Origin: Cepaea nemoralis
Lineage: Eukaryota > Mollusca > Gastropoda > Stylommatophora > Helicidae
NCBI GenBank assembly: GCA_014155875.1
Contig: JACEFZ010011119.1
Location: 1 to 64,000 of the forward strand
Length of the DNA stretch: 64,000 bases
Reading direction: 5' to 3'
A model generated the notes under the pieces. The model was not told the origin of the DNA, ran no database searches, and saw only the letters and a program-made list of their open reading frames with translations. A program made the translations under genes and the position numbers. Positions 42,861-55,492 of this stretch are shown one piece after another. Each line of letters starts with the position of its first letter. Position 1 is the first letter of the stretch.

Positions 42861-43695
42861 ACAACAAGTTATTAAGCTTTTTTGAAGCACAATGTAACAA
42901 ACTATAGTCTGTCAAGACTGAAAGGTGCCAATGTAACAATCTTCAAAAACTGTTATATGCACCCAGGTCGTGTCCATTACACAAACATTGTTTCGAACAG
43001 GTATCTTGGGGGAGAGTGGAATTTAGACAACTTGACTATTAAGTTAATCAATTCAAACTCACTCTTGTGCATCGAAGGCTGCCCACAAACCAACTAATTA
43101 CGCAGGATTTTGATGCTTATGATGGGCAGTGAGTGGTGACCAGAAAATACCAGACCAGAGATGTAAAGAATTTGTTGAAGAAGACGAGAATAAGAAGTAG
43201 AAGAGGAAGTTGAAGGAGAAAAAGAGGTAAAAAAAACAAAAATAAGAAGCAGTTTTAGTTAAATTTCTTATTTGTGTTTATTGTGGTTTGTCTCTTTACT
43301 TGTTCTTCAATTACGTGAACCAAATTTTGCTGTAAACGTGTTTAGTTAGAAAATTTAAACAGATGCTTTTCTGTCTTTATTCAGACTGTCAAAGAGGAGT
43401 TCAAACGTCCATAACAAACTGTCCTGAGATAGTTGAAACTTCCGTCACAAACTGTTCAAGACTTTGCTGTAGCACCATGTACCATGATACCTGTGATGTA
43501 ATGTTGTAGTTGTATGCTGATGACCAGACTGGGCGCGCCAAGACATAAGTAGAGTGAAGAGTGATACTGGTGACCTGCTGATGGGACCATAAGGTCAGTG
43601 CTGACTGGTGTTTTGTTTCGTAGAGCTGATTATTGTGGTACTTGAGTGACTAAACAACTAACATGCATATGTGACCAGTGTGATCATCATAACAG
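42861..43695. other. No gene seen
   Basis: Purine-rich patch at 43180-43255; otherwise nothing recognised. Confidence 0.45.
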
Positions 43696-43699
43696 AACA

Positions 43700-43935
43700 A
43701 ATTCAGTCAAGGACTCTTTTACATCCCTGGAGGCACTATAGGCATATGGTGGTAGACCCATAATTGTATAGGCCAAAGGCATTCGGTGGGTGATGATGTC
43801 AGTATCATACATGCTGCCTTCACTTCTCAAGAAATTTCCTGGTACACATTTTAATTGGGCCAACGCGGGAGCCTGATTCAACTTTAAAAAATACGCCTCC
43901 ATGCGAATTCGAACTCATCAGCAACGGGCGGGGAG
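43700..43935. repeat. Dispersed repeat related to 8050-8340
   Basis: Shares blocks with 8050-8340 in the same order. Its right side contains GCGAATTCGAACTC, a possible minus-strand B-box. It ends near the left edge of the mobile satellite. Confidence 0.45.
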
Positions 43936-44029
43936 TCGAGCGCCTAGTCACTACATTACTATAATTTCCGATCGTAAAAGGGTCTTTTCTATATTAATGT
44001 GGAAAATATGGAAGAAATTAGTTTTGTGA

Positions 44030-44554
44030 GTAGAGAAGAATGATGTAAAATACCTGTATTTCAGGATTAATCCTGAATAATACTGACGCTTTGGGGCCAT
44101 GTGACGTCACGCGGTAACGTAAAAAGGCAATCCTACATTATCGAAAACTCACACATTGTGGTAGCAAGGGATGTAACTCATGAATTACAAGTCGACTGGT
44201 TTATGGTAGTTTCTTCACTTTTTTTTTTATTTTTAAAGAATTTTTTTTTCTTTTATAAATTATTTTGATTGTAGTGGATATGGTTTAGTTTCATGTGTTG
44301 TTAAGGGGTGGGTGAGTGGCGGTGTAGCTAGATAAACACTATCATCATAAGGGTTACAAATGAAAACTTCAAAAGAGTAAAGATGGACGGTATTACTAGT
44401 TGTAGTGGGTATGGTTTAGTGTCATCATTGTAAATGGGTGGGTGAGAGGCGCGGTAGCTAGATAAATGTTTCCGAACACTATCATCACACGGGGTACAAA
44501 TCTTCAAATCAAAACCTTAAATACTTAATGATGGTCGGTATTACTGTTGTAGTA
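44030..44554 (+). mobile_element. Compound mobile satellite, copy A, head and first units
   Basis: The head (44030-44260) contains a 16-bp perfect palindrome TCAGGATTAATCCTGA (44061-44076), a perfect cAMP-response-type palindrome GTGACGTCAC (44101-44110) and a T-rich stretch. Two ~148-bp tandem units follow (GGGTATGGTTTAGTGTCATC, AGGGGTGGGTGAG, CTAGATAA, ACACTATCATCA, GGTATTACTAGTTGTAGT). A LINE then interrupts the element at 44555; it resumes at 47502. The same structure is found inverted at 50291-52224. Confidence 0.9.
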
Positions 44555-44578
44555 GGATTGGTTGATTGACTGATTGAT

Positions 44579-45037
44579 TTAGGAACCGACATCACAGTAT
44601 TCGGGGCATTCCGAAATACGCTCCGTCCCCATCCTCACCAGCCAGCGAAGAGTTCCAACACCAATAGTACCAGTATCAATCTGATTATATGTCCGTCTCG
44701 CCTTTCCTCTCTGCATCGAGCGTCGGCCAGATCCTCTCGTCACTCCTCGCTGTCTCATTCTTGCCAGACCATGGTAATCCATTTGCTCCTCCGAGATGTA
44801 CACGTGCGCCCACAAGCAGCAAGCCACGTCGTCTTGTCATGTATCAATACTCCACCAAGTTCTGCAAAGCCAGCCGATCTGTCCGCCTGTTCATTTCCCA
44901 GCATACTGGCATGCCCTGGAGAAAAGATCCAGGCAATGCTTGTCACCCGTGACCTCCGAAGCGAAGCAAGCCACTCCGCACGAAGCCTGCCCGTCCTCAC
45001 TCACGTCAGCATGCTTTCTGAGTCAGTTACAATCACG

Positions 45038-45090
<53 letters not shown>

Positions 45091-45702
45091 GCATTCTCCA
45101 TCGAGCGGAGAGCCGCGGTGACTGCCTCCACTTCGATTCTTAAGTTCGGATGTTGTGGTATCATATGCCAGGCTCTCCTGCACCAAACGTCGACCATTAG
45201 CCTTGGCTATGAACCCCCAGCCACTTCTCTCACCACCTCTTGACAGCGAACCATCTGTGTAGATAATCACATCACCCGGGCGAGCATTATCCTGAATTAG
45301 TTGCTGGATTCCCACTTCCCTGGCCCCTGATGGCCACTCCCTACACTCCCGACTTAATATGATTATAACTCTGCACAAGTCTGACTGCTCCGCTGGCACT
45401 CTGACCCACTCCTCTTCTCGCCTAATGTTCTCCAAGATGCACACCTGTCTGATCGTATCCTCCGCCTGAGCCATCCATGATTTCCCTCTTATCAGTCGCT
45501 GACCCTTAACTGCGCCCAACGCCTCATGCAACGGGTGATCTGTGTCTGCAGCTACTCTGAGGTATGCCTTCGCCTGCATCACCTTGAGCCTACCAGCAAC
45601 AGTCGGCAAACCAAGGATGTAACGCATACACACCACTGGGGTGTCTCTGGTGCATCCCATAATTACCCGTATAGCTTCGTTCTGTATGCGCTCCAATCTC
45701 AC
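44579..45702 (-). pseudogene. LINE RNase H domain and 3' end, with GT microsatellite
   Basis: Minus strand: MRLERIQNEAIRVIMG, then YTDGSLSRGGERSGWGF (RNase H catalytic Asp) near 45250-45200, TTSELK (catalytic Glu) near 45150, then VIVTDSESMLT and FSPGHASMLGNEQAD near 44935-44890. The RNase H domain would remove RNA from the hybrid. A GT microsatellite (45040-45089) lies inside the coding region and is read as a His-Thr run. The protein end is ECPEYCDVGS then stop at 44579-44581. Confidence 0.88.
45040..45089. repeat. GT microsatellite inside the RNase H coding region
   Basis: About 25 uninterrupted GT dinucleotides between the SELK block and the TDSES block. Confidence 0.95.
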
Positions 45703-45735
45703 CAGCTGACTCTTTGAGACAGTGGGCAGTCCTAA

Positions 45736-47400
45736 TCAATAATCATTCACTGAAAGGATCAAGTGCTGGTATAGTGTGAAAAGCATTCTCTGCTCTGTGT
45801 CCATTGCGGCCATGGTTTTAAGTGCATTGAGTCCCTTTTGAGATCTTGTCACAACCGACTCCACGTGGTCCTTGAAGGACAGGCTCCTGTCAAATGTGAT
45901 TCCCAGATACTTCAGTTTGTTCTCTCTGTTGACGCTTCTACCTTCTATCGTTAGGCTTGGGACATCAGCTCTTACAATCCTGTTGTCCAGAGAGCACCAC
46001 AAAACAGCTACCTTTTCCGGGTGGATGACAGCACTCATGTCAGTGCACCAGTCAATCACTTTGTCTACTGTCGCCTGTAGCTCCTGGGCTGATTTGCTTC
46101 CTATCTCTCCCATGCCTATATGCAAGAATATCATCTGCAAATGTTAGTATCCTTCCAACCCGTAGTGCTTCTAGGTTTGCAATCTTGCTCGTATATACGT
46201 TACAAAGCACCAGTGAGATTGTGGATCCCTGTGGCAGTCCCGGGGTTAAAATGTGTGGCTCTGAGGTCCATGCACCCAGACGGAGAGCAACCCGACGAGA
46301 ATGCGGGACGGCCGCTATCCAGTTCACCAAACAGGGATTGACCCCCTTCTCCATCAGTGCGGTCATCAAAATATCATATCGAACTCTATTGTACGCACCC
46401 TCGAGGTCAAGCGCTGCCGCCATCGTTTCCTGTATACTCTGGAACTCCCCATAAATGTACAAAGGCAAAAGTGGCTGCATGTAACCAGGTATCTTTTCCT
46501 GGCCTGTAGCTTCCCAAGCCTCTTGGAAAAAGCTTCCCCCTTTCCAAAAACTCTTGCAGCTTGACAGCAACAATCTTCTATAAGACCTTCCCAATTGTAT
46601 TTTGAAGGGTGATGATCCTAAAGCCGCTAAGCTTTGAATGATCCTTGAATGGTTTTGGGAGAGCGATAAGATAGCTGTGTGCCCAATCCTGCAGTACTGA
46701 TGCTGTCCTAATGCTCTGGTTAAAGCAGTCAGTCATCTCCTTCAGGTCTACATCGTTCAAAGCCTTCATGTGGCCATACCTGACACCATCAAGCCCTGGT
46801 GCCGTGTCTTTTGCCTTTTTCAAAATATGTTTAACATCTTCAACCCGTATGATGTCTTCATAATGCATATTCTTTATGGTTCCAGATAACTCCTCTCTAA
46901 CGGCGTTCCTGATTTCCGCATCATCGTGATTGGTCTGCTCTAAAAATCTCTGGAGAAACGCCTCCCCTTTCTCTTTGTCTGTTGTCACGCAGCACACCAT
47001 CATCTCTATAAATTGTTCCCACTGTCATAGGCGTATCTTTTCTTAGTATTTGTCTGTACAGTTTCCAGAATTTTCGCAATGTTTTATCACCTCCAATCTC
47101 CTTCATGAAACATTCCCATTTTGCCCCTTTTGGCCTCTGCAGCACAGCGCTTGAAAACCTCCACTTTGTCTTTCTTGACATTTTCCGCTGAGCCCACTTC
47201 CTCTAGTGAGCTTCGGGGTATCTGTCGGACTTTCCTTAGCTGCTTCACTGCAACTCTCTTTGCTTTCCAAGAAGGGTCTACTTCTGGGGTCCACGATCGG
47301 GGTTGCAAAAAAGGAGTTTTGACAGTCCTATTGCATGCCCCCTGTCTGAGGCGTCCAAGAAGGACTGTCGGCCCACTCATCCCGGGGGGTCTTGCATGCC
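45736..47400 (-). pseudogene. LINE reverse transcriptase part
   Basis: Read on the minus strand from 47400: LLGRLRQGACNRTVKTPF, then after frame changes FWKLYRQILRKDTP, KKAKDTAPGLDGVRYGHMK, SYLIALPKP, FRIITLQNTIGKVL, a VAALDLEGAYNRV-like block, LPQGSTISLVLCNVY and catalytic FADD at about 46131-46142, then LKYLGITFDRSLSF. Open pieces 46578-47003, 46052-46594 and 45736-46140 lie in different frames, so the protein is broken. The LEGAYNRV and KYLGITFD motifs indicate a jockey/I-type lineage. Confidence 0.88.
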
Positions 47401-47501
47401 CTCCCAGCTTTAACTTTCCTGGATTTAGAAATCAGGACAGAACATGGCATGTGATCACTCCCATGGTCATTCAAAACAGGCCACTTTACATCAAGGACTG
47501 A

Positions 47502-48466
47502 TGTTGTAGTAACAATGGCTTAGTATCATCATAGTTAAGGGGTGGGTGAGTGGAGGATAAGCTATATAAGTGCTTCCGAACACTATCAGCACATGGGTTA
47601 CAGCTCTTCAAATGGAAACCATAAATAAGTAAAGATGACCAGTATTACTAGTTGTAATAGGTATGGTTTAGTGTCATCATTGTTAAAGGGTGGGTGAGTG
47701 ACGGGGTAACAGGATAAGTGCTTCCGAACACTATCAACATACAGGTTACAGCTCTTGAAATGAAAACCTTAAAAGAGTAAAGATGGCCGGTATTACTAGT
47801 TGTAGTGGGTATGGTTTAGTGTCATTCGTCGTTAAGGGGTGGGTTAGTGATGGAGTATCTAGGTAAGTGCTTCCTAATACTATCATCATACCGGATACAG
47901 TTATTCAAATGAAAACCTTACAAGAGTAAAGATTGCCGGTATTACTAGTTATAGTGGGTATGGCTTATTGTCATCATTGTTAAGGGGTGGGTGAGTGGAG
48001 GAGTGGCTAGATAAGTGCTTCCGATCGTTATTTAGGGGTGGACGACTGAGTGGATGTAAGACGGGTTTTCATTGGTAAAGAGGTGCATGGATTGAGTCGC
48101 GGAGTAGTTGTAGGGTATGACCCAGAGATCGGCATGCCATCGGATATGGCACAGTGGTCAGTGTGGCAGTGGATTTGACCAAGTGGTTGGCGTTGCAGAG
48201 GGTGTGACACACTTGTCGCCTAGGCAGAGTGTATGACCCGATGGTCGGTGTTTCTGAGTGTATGTCCTAATGGACGAATGGAGACGGATTGTATCTGCAG
48301 AAAAGAACCTCAATGGCTTGGAACGCTGAAGAAGAAGAAGAAGAAGAAGAAGAAGAAGAAGAAGAAGAAGAAGAAGAAGAAGAAGAAGAAGAAGAAGAAG
48401 AAGAAGAAGAAGAAGAAGAAGAAGAAGAAGAAGAAGAAGAAGAAGAAGAAGAAGAAGAAGAAGAAG

Positions 48467-48538
<72 letters not shown>
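47502..48538 (+). mobile_element. Compound mobile satellite, copy A, remainder
   Basis: Continues the unit broken at 44554 with three more ~148-bp units (unit starts near 47655, 47804 and 47951), then a short unique block with GACGGGTTTTCATTGGTAAA (48060-48079), a second array of about six ~29-bp units (48117-48275, TATGACCCGATGGTCGGTGT type), a 50-bp transition and a compound AAG/GT microsatellite. The transition from tandem units to microsatellite resembles the pearl family of bivalves, but the 29-bp second array is not something I recall from them. Confidence 0.88.
48328..48538. repeat. Compound AAG and GT microsatellite
   Basis: About 46 AAG triplets (48328-48466) followed by about 35 GT dinucleotides (48468-48538). 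Poly-Glu/Lys and poly-Ser/Leu frames here are artefacts. Confidence 0.97.
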
Positions 48539-48540
<2 letters not shown>

Positions 48541-49180
48541 TACTTGTCATGACATGAGACGCTAATGATGAGCCGGGACAGCTTGTTGTGTTCGTGTGTA
48601 ATATTATACAGTTGATCAAAGGCGTTAAACATTCGAAAGAGTATGACTACTAGCTGTTAAGTAAAAGTTACCTGACTAGCGTCGGTGATCACATCTCTCC
48701 TCTATGACTACGAGAAAAGTTTAGTCGGACACTGTGATGACTTGGATATAGCTGTGAATACTACCGTCGAAACTGCCTATGTTGTATTGATGTCGTGATA
48801 GTGGTTTCATGTCCTTTGGTGTTACTCGATGATCCTATGACTACATGTACATAGAAAATAGAGAGAAGGGAGATCATTTTAAACTTCCGATGCATTTTTG
48901 ACGATGTAGTGGAATCACTCGCATACATGTTGGTCATCACGTGTTAGGTCTACTGGTTCGACAGCCGACAAGACACCATTTCTGTAGTACCCCTATTAAC
49001 CATATGTCTCGGATGTACCCTTACACATGTGACCGGATGCAAAACCATCTTTCACCTGGATGTAACCATTACCCACGTGTCCCGGATGTATCCTTATGCG
49101 TGTGGCCGGAAGCAGCTCCCCCACATTGTCCGGTTGTAGCCATTAACCATGTGTCCCTGATGTATCCCTTAAACATGTCA
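48541..49180. repeat. Dispersed ~600-bp repeat, copy 2
   Basis: Collinear with 3880-4480. It begins directly after the GT tract, so either it forms the far flank of the mobile satellite or the satellite inserted at its edge. In the second half, TGTAACCATTACCCACGTGT-like units repeat loosely (49010-49180). Confidence 0.7.
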
Positions 49181-49662
49181 GCATGTGACCGGCTGTACAC
49201 CATCGCACTATCCGAGGATGAGGATTGTATCCCTAGCACATCGCCATTGATATGATGATAATACTTAATCCCCATCCACTACAGACATTAATAACCACCG
49301 TCATAATATAAGTCGGTCCCTTTTCATTAGATATATACTGGAAACACGTATGACCTTCTGATGATCAGATTTGCACATATGGATCGAAGTTGTCTATGGT
49401 AGACCTCTTAACCAGTGCTGCCATCTTTACGTTTTCACTTTACACAGCACAAATACTACTTTAAATATTACCTCTATACTATTACTTTTAGTAATTAAAG
49501 TTTACCTTGTTAAATATTCAAAACCGGAAGCAGATAAGTATGCTAATGGGTGAGATTGAAAATGTATCTCCTTAAGGCTTGTTGGGACGACACATAAGCT
49601 CCTCTAAGAATGTATTTCAGGTTCAGGGGCACTCCTCAAATAGTATGCACCAAGTTTACCTA
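49181..49662. other. No gene seen
   Basis: AT-rich, no credible frame. Confidence 0.45.
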
Positions 49663-49666
49663 CCAC

Positions 49667-49880
49667 TTTTTTTTTTTTTTTTTTTTTAGCATATCCTTTA
49701 CAGGACTTAGCTGTCAACACCAGCATCTTTCAGCTGTATGTTGATCTCTTGGCAAGATTACGCTCAGTAGTTTGCCATTGCTTTCTGAGCGGCCGGCTCA
49801 GTATCCCGCAAGTCACAAGCGGGGGTCGAACCACCTCAGCTCTCGCTCCGCTACGAGACTCTGCGTGATAAATGGGATTA
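49667..49880 (-). mobile_element. SINE-1 copy c (minus strand)
   Basis: A T-run at 49667-49687 (an A tail on the minus strand) precedes the SINE-1 body in reverse. The core hairpin arms here are CGCTCAG (49761-49767) and CTGAGCG (49785-49791), a paired change relative to CGTTCAG/CTGAACG in other copies. Box B GGTTCGACCCC lies on the minus strand at about 49824-49834. Confidence 0.88.
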
Positions 49881-50473
<593 letters not shown>

Positions 50474-50489
50474 CATAAATAAAATACGA

Positions 50490-52224
50490 GTCATGCTCAC
50501 TGCCACGCCGATCACTAGATCATACATTTAGCCACGCCGACCATTGGGTCATACACTCAGCCACGGTGACCACTGTGTCATACCCTCTGTCACGCCAACC
50601 ACTCAGTCATACCCACTGCCACGCTGACTACTGTGTCATACACGCTGGCATTCTGACCCCTGTGTCATAAACTGAAACCTCTGCGCGAATCGACCCATCC
50701 ACATCTTTACCAATGAAAACCCGTCTTACATCCACTCACCAACCACTGCCTAGTAGTCCACCCCCTAATACGATTGGAAGCACTTATATACCTACCCCTC
50801 CACTCACCTATCCCGTATCAATGATGACACTACGCCATACACACTACAACTAGCCATGGTTACTATTTTAAAGTTTTCATTTGAAGAGCTGTAACCCATA
50901 TGATGATAGTGTTCGGAAGGACTTATTTAGCTACATCTCCACTTACCCACCCTTTAACAATGATGACACTAAGCAATACCAACTACAACTAGTAATACCG
51001 GTCACATTTTATTTTCAAGGTTTTAATTTCAAGGGCTGTAACCCGTATGATGATAGTTAACAGAAGACTTGACTAGCTACTTCTCCATGCACCAACCCCT
51101 TAATAATGATGATACTAAGCCATACCCACTACAAACAGTAATACCGACCATCATTACTGCCATAACCTAAATTATAGCAGGGCAAAGATTATGGTCGTGT
51201 TCAGGAATGGGACACTTGGATCGTGAAAAGTGGATACTTTTCACACAACGTGAATTCGTTGGGACTCGTTTCCCAGGTCAATGGAAGTTGGGTCCGGATA
51301 TGGGATTCTAGTCGTGGGTTTCGTCGAGTACGGACCACGTTCAGATAGAGTACTGGCCAACACTGTGCCACTCATTTAAAGAGCTAGTATGTGCTAGGAG
51401 AATACTGTGAAGTCTAGCGTTGTATATCTGAGTGTTATAGTGATGGTGCTCACCCTATTTTGTGTAGCCCAATACACGTATAAAAATACAACTGACGTTT
51501 GAATCGACTACTGTTTGAGTTCACTACTGTTCGAGTTATACCTAGTATTGTTGTAAGTTGGTGAAACGTGTGTACACATTAGTTAATCATCAGCAAAGCT
51601 AAGTGCTGAGAAACGACCAGAGTGCCGACTGGAGAATATGAGAAGAATTAGTCATATCCTTTATTGGACACGAGCAGCAAGAAAGAAGAAGTGTTTATAA
51701 AAGGTGGCCATTAAATCGGCCAACCCATAGCCCAGTAGCATCCTGACAATTACTTTCTTAAAGTTTTCATTTGAAGAGCTGTAACCCGTATGATGATAGT
51801 GTTCGGAAGCACTTATCCACCTCTTGACAATGATTACACTAATCCATTCCCACTACAACTAGTAATACCGACCATTTTTACTCTTTTAAGGTTTTCAGTA
51901 TGATAATTGTGTTTATCTAGCTACCCCTCCACTCACACACCCCTTAAAAACAAAAGACGCTAAACCATATCCACTACAATCAAAAGAATATGTTAAAAGA
52001 AAAAATTTCTTTAAAAAAATTAATAATAATTGGATGAAACTGTCATAACCCAATGGATTTGTTATTCATGATTTACACCCCTTGCCACCACAATGCGCGA
52101 GTTTTTCAAAAGTCAGGATTGCTTTTTTTTTGGTTACCGCGTGACGTCACATGGCCCCAAAGCGTCAGTATTATTCAGGATTAATCCTGAAAAACAGGTA
52201 CTTTACAACATACTTCACTACTGG
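50490..52224 (-). mobile_element. Compound mobile satellite, copy B (inverted relative to A)
   Basis: Read on the minus strand from 52224: head with TCAGGATTAATCCTGA (52175-52190) and GTGACGTCAC (52141-52150), ~148-bp units (51970-50760, interrupted by the element at 51158-51748), the GACGGGTTTTCATTGGTAAA block (50715-50735), then six ~29-bp units (50498-50680, GCCACGCCGACCATTGGGTC type on the plus strand). The microsatellite at 50291-50471 follows. Every part matches copy A in order. Confidence 0.9.
51158..51748. mobile_element. Probable solo LTR, 591 bp
   Basis: Begins TGCCATAACC and ends CATCCTGACA, the TG...CA form, and is flanked by ATTAC at 51153-51157 and 51749-51753. It interrupts a satellite unit between CATC and TTTCTTAAAG-like sequence. 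It has a TATAAAAATAC stretch near 51479-51489 but no coding frame. Size, termini and 5-bp duplication fit a solo LTR; no matching internal region is in the window. Confidence 0.65.
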
Positions 52225-52697
52225 TGTGTCTTTGGGTTAAGTGTGACATCTAATCTAGTCTACTTCTACATTCTTACTTAGTGAGAGCCCTGAGTTTTAA
52301 TGTCTACAGAACCTTCCTTTCTCAATGAGTACTTATCTGCCAGTCATCTGTGTGTAGACTGTTTTAAATAAGAATACTGACATATGTGGGGATATTTAAT
52401 GAATAAGAGATAATCTACCATATAATTATGCCTAACCTGGCGCGTGTATTCCGTGGCAGATGGTTTTACTTCGTACGAACATGTCAGTTCAGGTAAGAAA
52501 TCATTTAGCCACACAGGGGACATGGGTAGGGTCGTCATGTCCTTGCTTAAGTAGTTCGCGGAATCACGATTAGAAATGGTTAAAGGCGGTAACATATTAG
52601 TGGCATTGAAACTTCTGAGGAAGAATATATTAGTGCTAGATGTGTATTGACGCATCCCATTACTTTTAAGAGACCTTGCTCGTCCTGTGACTTTATG

Positions 52698-52748
<51 letters not shown>

Positions 52749-53195
52749 CTTCACTTTGTCTGCCTGTCTCTTTCTTCCTTTCTGTGTCGGTATGTCTTTC
52801 TTATCGATCTATCTATTTGTCTGCTCATCTGTCTGACTGTCTGTCTGTCTGTCTGTCTGTCCTTATGTCTATTTGTCCGACTGCCTGTCTGGTTATATGT
52901 CCATCTGCCTGTCTATTATTCATCCACTCAAGTTGTCCATAGAAACACTGTCCTGTGGTCGGCCATAGTGTTCCTCAGAGAGCTTGCTATGGGGGTGTCT
53001 GAGTTTCTGGCTGTACATCCAGATTGAGAATGGGGGAAGTTGGGGATACAGGTACAGGCGCAGGAGCCACCTGCGAGGGGGCTATACTTTGGCAGGAACA
53101 AACTAAACGCCAATCATTGGTGACTTGACTATCACCTTTCCTTGTCTATTTCTAATGGTACCGAACGGATCAATAAAAAGCAATGATATTACTTA
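52225..53195. repeat. TGTC microsatellite in otherwise featureless DNA
   Basis: Perfect CTGT tetranucleotides at about 52699-52748, with a second short run at 52838-52862 and degenerate repeats between. No gene in the surrounding DNA. Confidence 0.85.
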
Positions 53196-53200
53196 GGGCT

Positions 53201-53413
53201 GGCTTCAGACTTGAGAGGGATCCTGGCCAGACCCAATGTCCCAACAGTAATGATGACACCATATGTCTTAACTTCAGACTTGAGAGGGATCCTGGCCGGA
53301 CCCAATGTCCCAACAGTAATGATGACACCATATGTCTTAACTTCAGACTTGAGAGGGATCCTGGCCAGACCCAAAGGCCCAACAGCAGTGATGACACCAT
53401 ATGTCTTAACGTT
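53201..53413. repeat. 69-bp minisatellite, 3 copies
   Basis: Units of CTTCAGACTTGAGAGGGATC, CTGGCCAGACCCAATGTCCC, AACAGTAATGATGACACCAT, ATGTCTTAA. The period is a multiple of three, so frames exist on both strands and are discounted. Confidence 0.95.
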
Positions 53414-55070
53414 GTGTCTATCGTGGGGTCGTATCCAATTGTTGAATGCCTGACTGGTGTGAAACCACTTAAGACTGGTGTGAATGGAGAGCCGCAGTGT
53501 GTGGGGGAGGGGTCGTGAAGGCATGTAAAGCAGGATGTAACAGGGTCAAAATGAAAGTCTGGACACACAGCTGAGAAATGGGGGTCTGCAACATTAGCGC
53601 CTTTAACTATATTGCATTCACTAGTGCTTGCCGTCATTCACGTTCAGTTTTTTTTTTAAGCGTCTGTTGCACCGTTATGAAAATTTTCCTGCCGTCTTAT
53701 ATTTACTCCCACCCAAGAAATATGTCTTTGATAGGTCCAAAAACAGCTGAGATCATTGAAAGCGGCGAAATTTTTTTGGTATTTTGGCGAAAATGTATTG
53801 AATTCACGCTAACAAACTTGTTTTACAGTAATGCATGTCAATTCGGGTAACCTCTGAACACTCGGTTCTACTATGTGGCGTGCTTCTCATTAGGAAATTC
53901 CCGTGCACCACAGAGAATATTCATTATTGAACACTGACGTTTCCATGTGAAGATGTAATAGATTTCATAATATGCACGTCATCTCTGACCCGTAAATTAT
54001 GTACCACGTATAAACAAAAATTTAGATCTGCTGTACAATCTCTAGAACAAAATTATTTGTTGGGTATACATAATGATAAGGCTATATGGTAAATCTCATC
54101 ATTTTCCCTCAAATTGTTACTGAGTTATGGATTTGTATATGGGGGGAAACATTTGTGAACGCACTATAGTAGAGAATGGACCTCTGTGAACCCAACCTGA
54201 ATGCTTCAGCAATATCATCTTCTCCATGACCACCACGAAGGACTAAGAAAATAAACCACATGGAGGTCGCTTAGAAATACAGGCTCACTGGGTCATGTTG
54301 GAGTTCTTGCGCCGTTAGGCCGACACATCCGACTTTTGCGGGAATTTGTTGACCGGGTTAACCTTCCCGGGTGTTGGATCAAGATGCCTGTAACAAAAGC
54401 TCAATATTTTCCAGTGCCAGTCAAGACATATAATCCCTACGAGTTCGGTGGCCGACTCGTTTACGTAGGTCCGCGCATGGGAGTCCATTCCCCGGCTCCA
54501 TGTGAAAGGCTAGCTAAGGACAATATCAACATCCTCCAGGTGCATATCACAACGGAAATTGTAAAGGTGCTGCCTGGACACGAAGTGCATCTTTCGCAAG
54601 AAACCAGCCTCCCACTGAAGGAAATATTCATATCATGGTATTCAGCACATATGCGGGTGTCTTAAATTGCAGGGTGTCAATGCCCTGATAAAAAGCATTG
54701 TCTAATCCACCGTAGCCAGTGGCACGGCGACCGAGCAGACATTAAAGTTATGGGATACATATAATGTCACGAACAAAGCCCGCGAGCTTGACGTAGTAAT
54801 TAACCATTTAGCACAGGACATTCACTGGAAACTAGCCAACACTTGCCCGGAGCGGCATGCTCAGCCTCATCAATGGCTAGTACCGAACAACGTGACAACC
54901 TAGGCAAGTGACACCCTCAGGTATCTACTCCCGCAAGGGCGGAAGGTTAGTCATTCCAATTTTCAGACAGTTTATGATCATACCGGGTGATTGCAAATTG
55001 AGAATCCAGCAATGGATTGTTATGGATTGTCTGAGTGTTTCCTATGTGCATCTTTTACTGAGGCTTCATG
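53414..55070. other. No gene seen
   Basis: The best frame is 109 codons at 54336-54665, preceded by upstream stops, with no motif I can name; it might be an old transposon fragment. Nothing else is supported. Confidence 0.4.
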
Positions 55071-55074
55071 TTTG

Positions 55075-55480
55075 CTAGTGCATGATTGTCTATTGCATGA
55101 TTTGTGTGTCGGGCTTAATGTTCGTAGATGCATGGTTTGCTAGTAATATAGGACTGAGTATTGATACTTGCATGGTTTTCTAGGTTGGATGTAGGGCCAA
55201 ATATGTATAGATGCATGGTTTGCTAGGTTGGATGTAGGGCTAAATATGTATAGATGCATGGTTTGCTAGGTTGGATGTAGGGCCAAATATGTATAGATGC
55301 ATGGTTTGCTAGGTTGGATGTAGGGCCAAATATGTATAGATGCATAGTTTGCTACGTGTGTATAGAACTTAATATTTATAGATGCATAGTTTGCTAATTT
55401 GTATGTAGGGCCAAATGTTTCTAAGTGCATGTTTTGCTATGTGCATATAGGGCTTAATGTTTGTATGTGCTAGGTTGTTA
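55075..55480. repeat. ~43-bp minisatellite, ~9 copies
   Basis: Clear 43-bp periodicity at 55195-55345 (TAGATGCATGGTTTGCTAGG, TTGGATGTAGGGCCAAATAT), more degenerate on both sides. Confidence 0.92.
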
Positions 55481-55492
55481 GAGTTAGTTGCA

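Larger units (their letters stand above)
44555..47501 (-). mobile_element. RNase H-bearing LINE inserted in the mobile satellite
   Basis: The target duplication TGTTGTAGTA lies at 44545-44554 and 47502-47511 and joins a single satellite unit when the LINE is removed. The element is on the minus strand, 5'-truncated (no endonuclease visible) and complete at its 3' end, where the stop is followed by an AATC-type tail (44556-44580 on the plus strand reads TTGATTGACTGATTGATTTA). Confidence 0.92.

Noticed and set aside
48233..48632. Poly-Glu, poly-Lys, poly-Ser and poly-Leu frames
   Set aside because: They are translations of the AAG/GT microsatellite.
54336..54665. 109-codon frame considered as a host exon
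   Set aside because: No recognisable domain, no convincing splice sites, and a repeat-rich setting.
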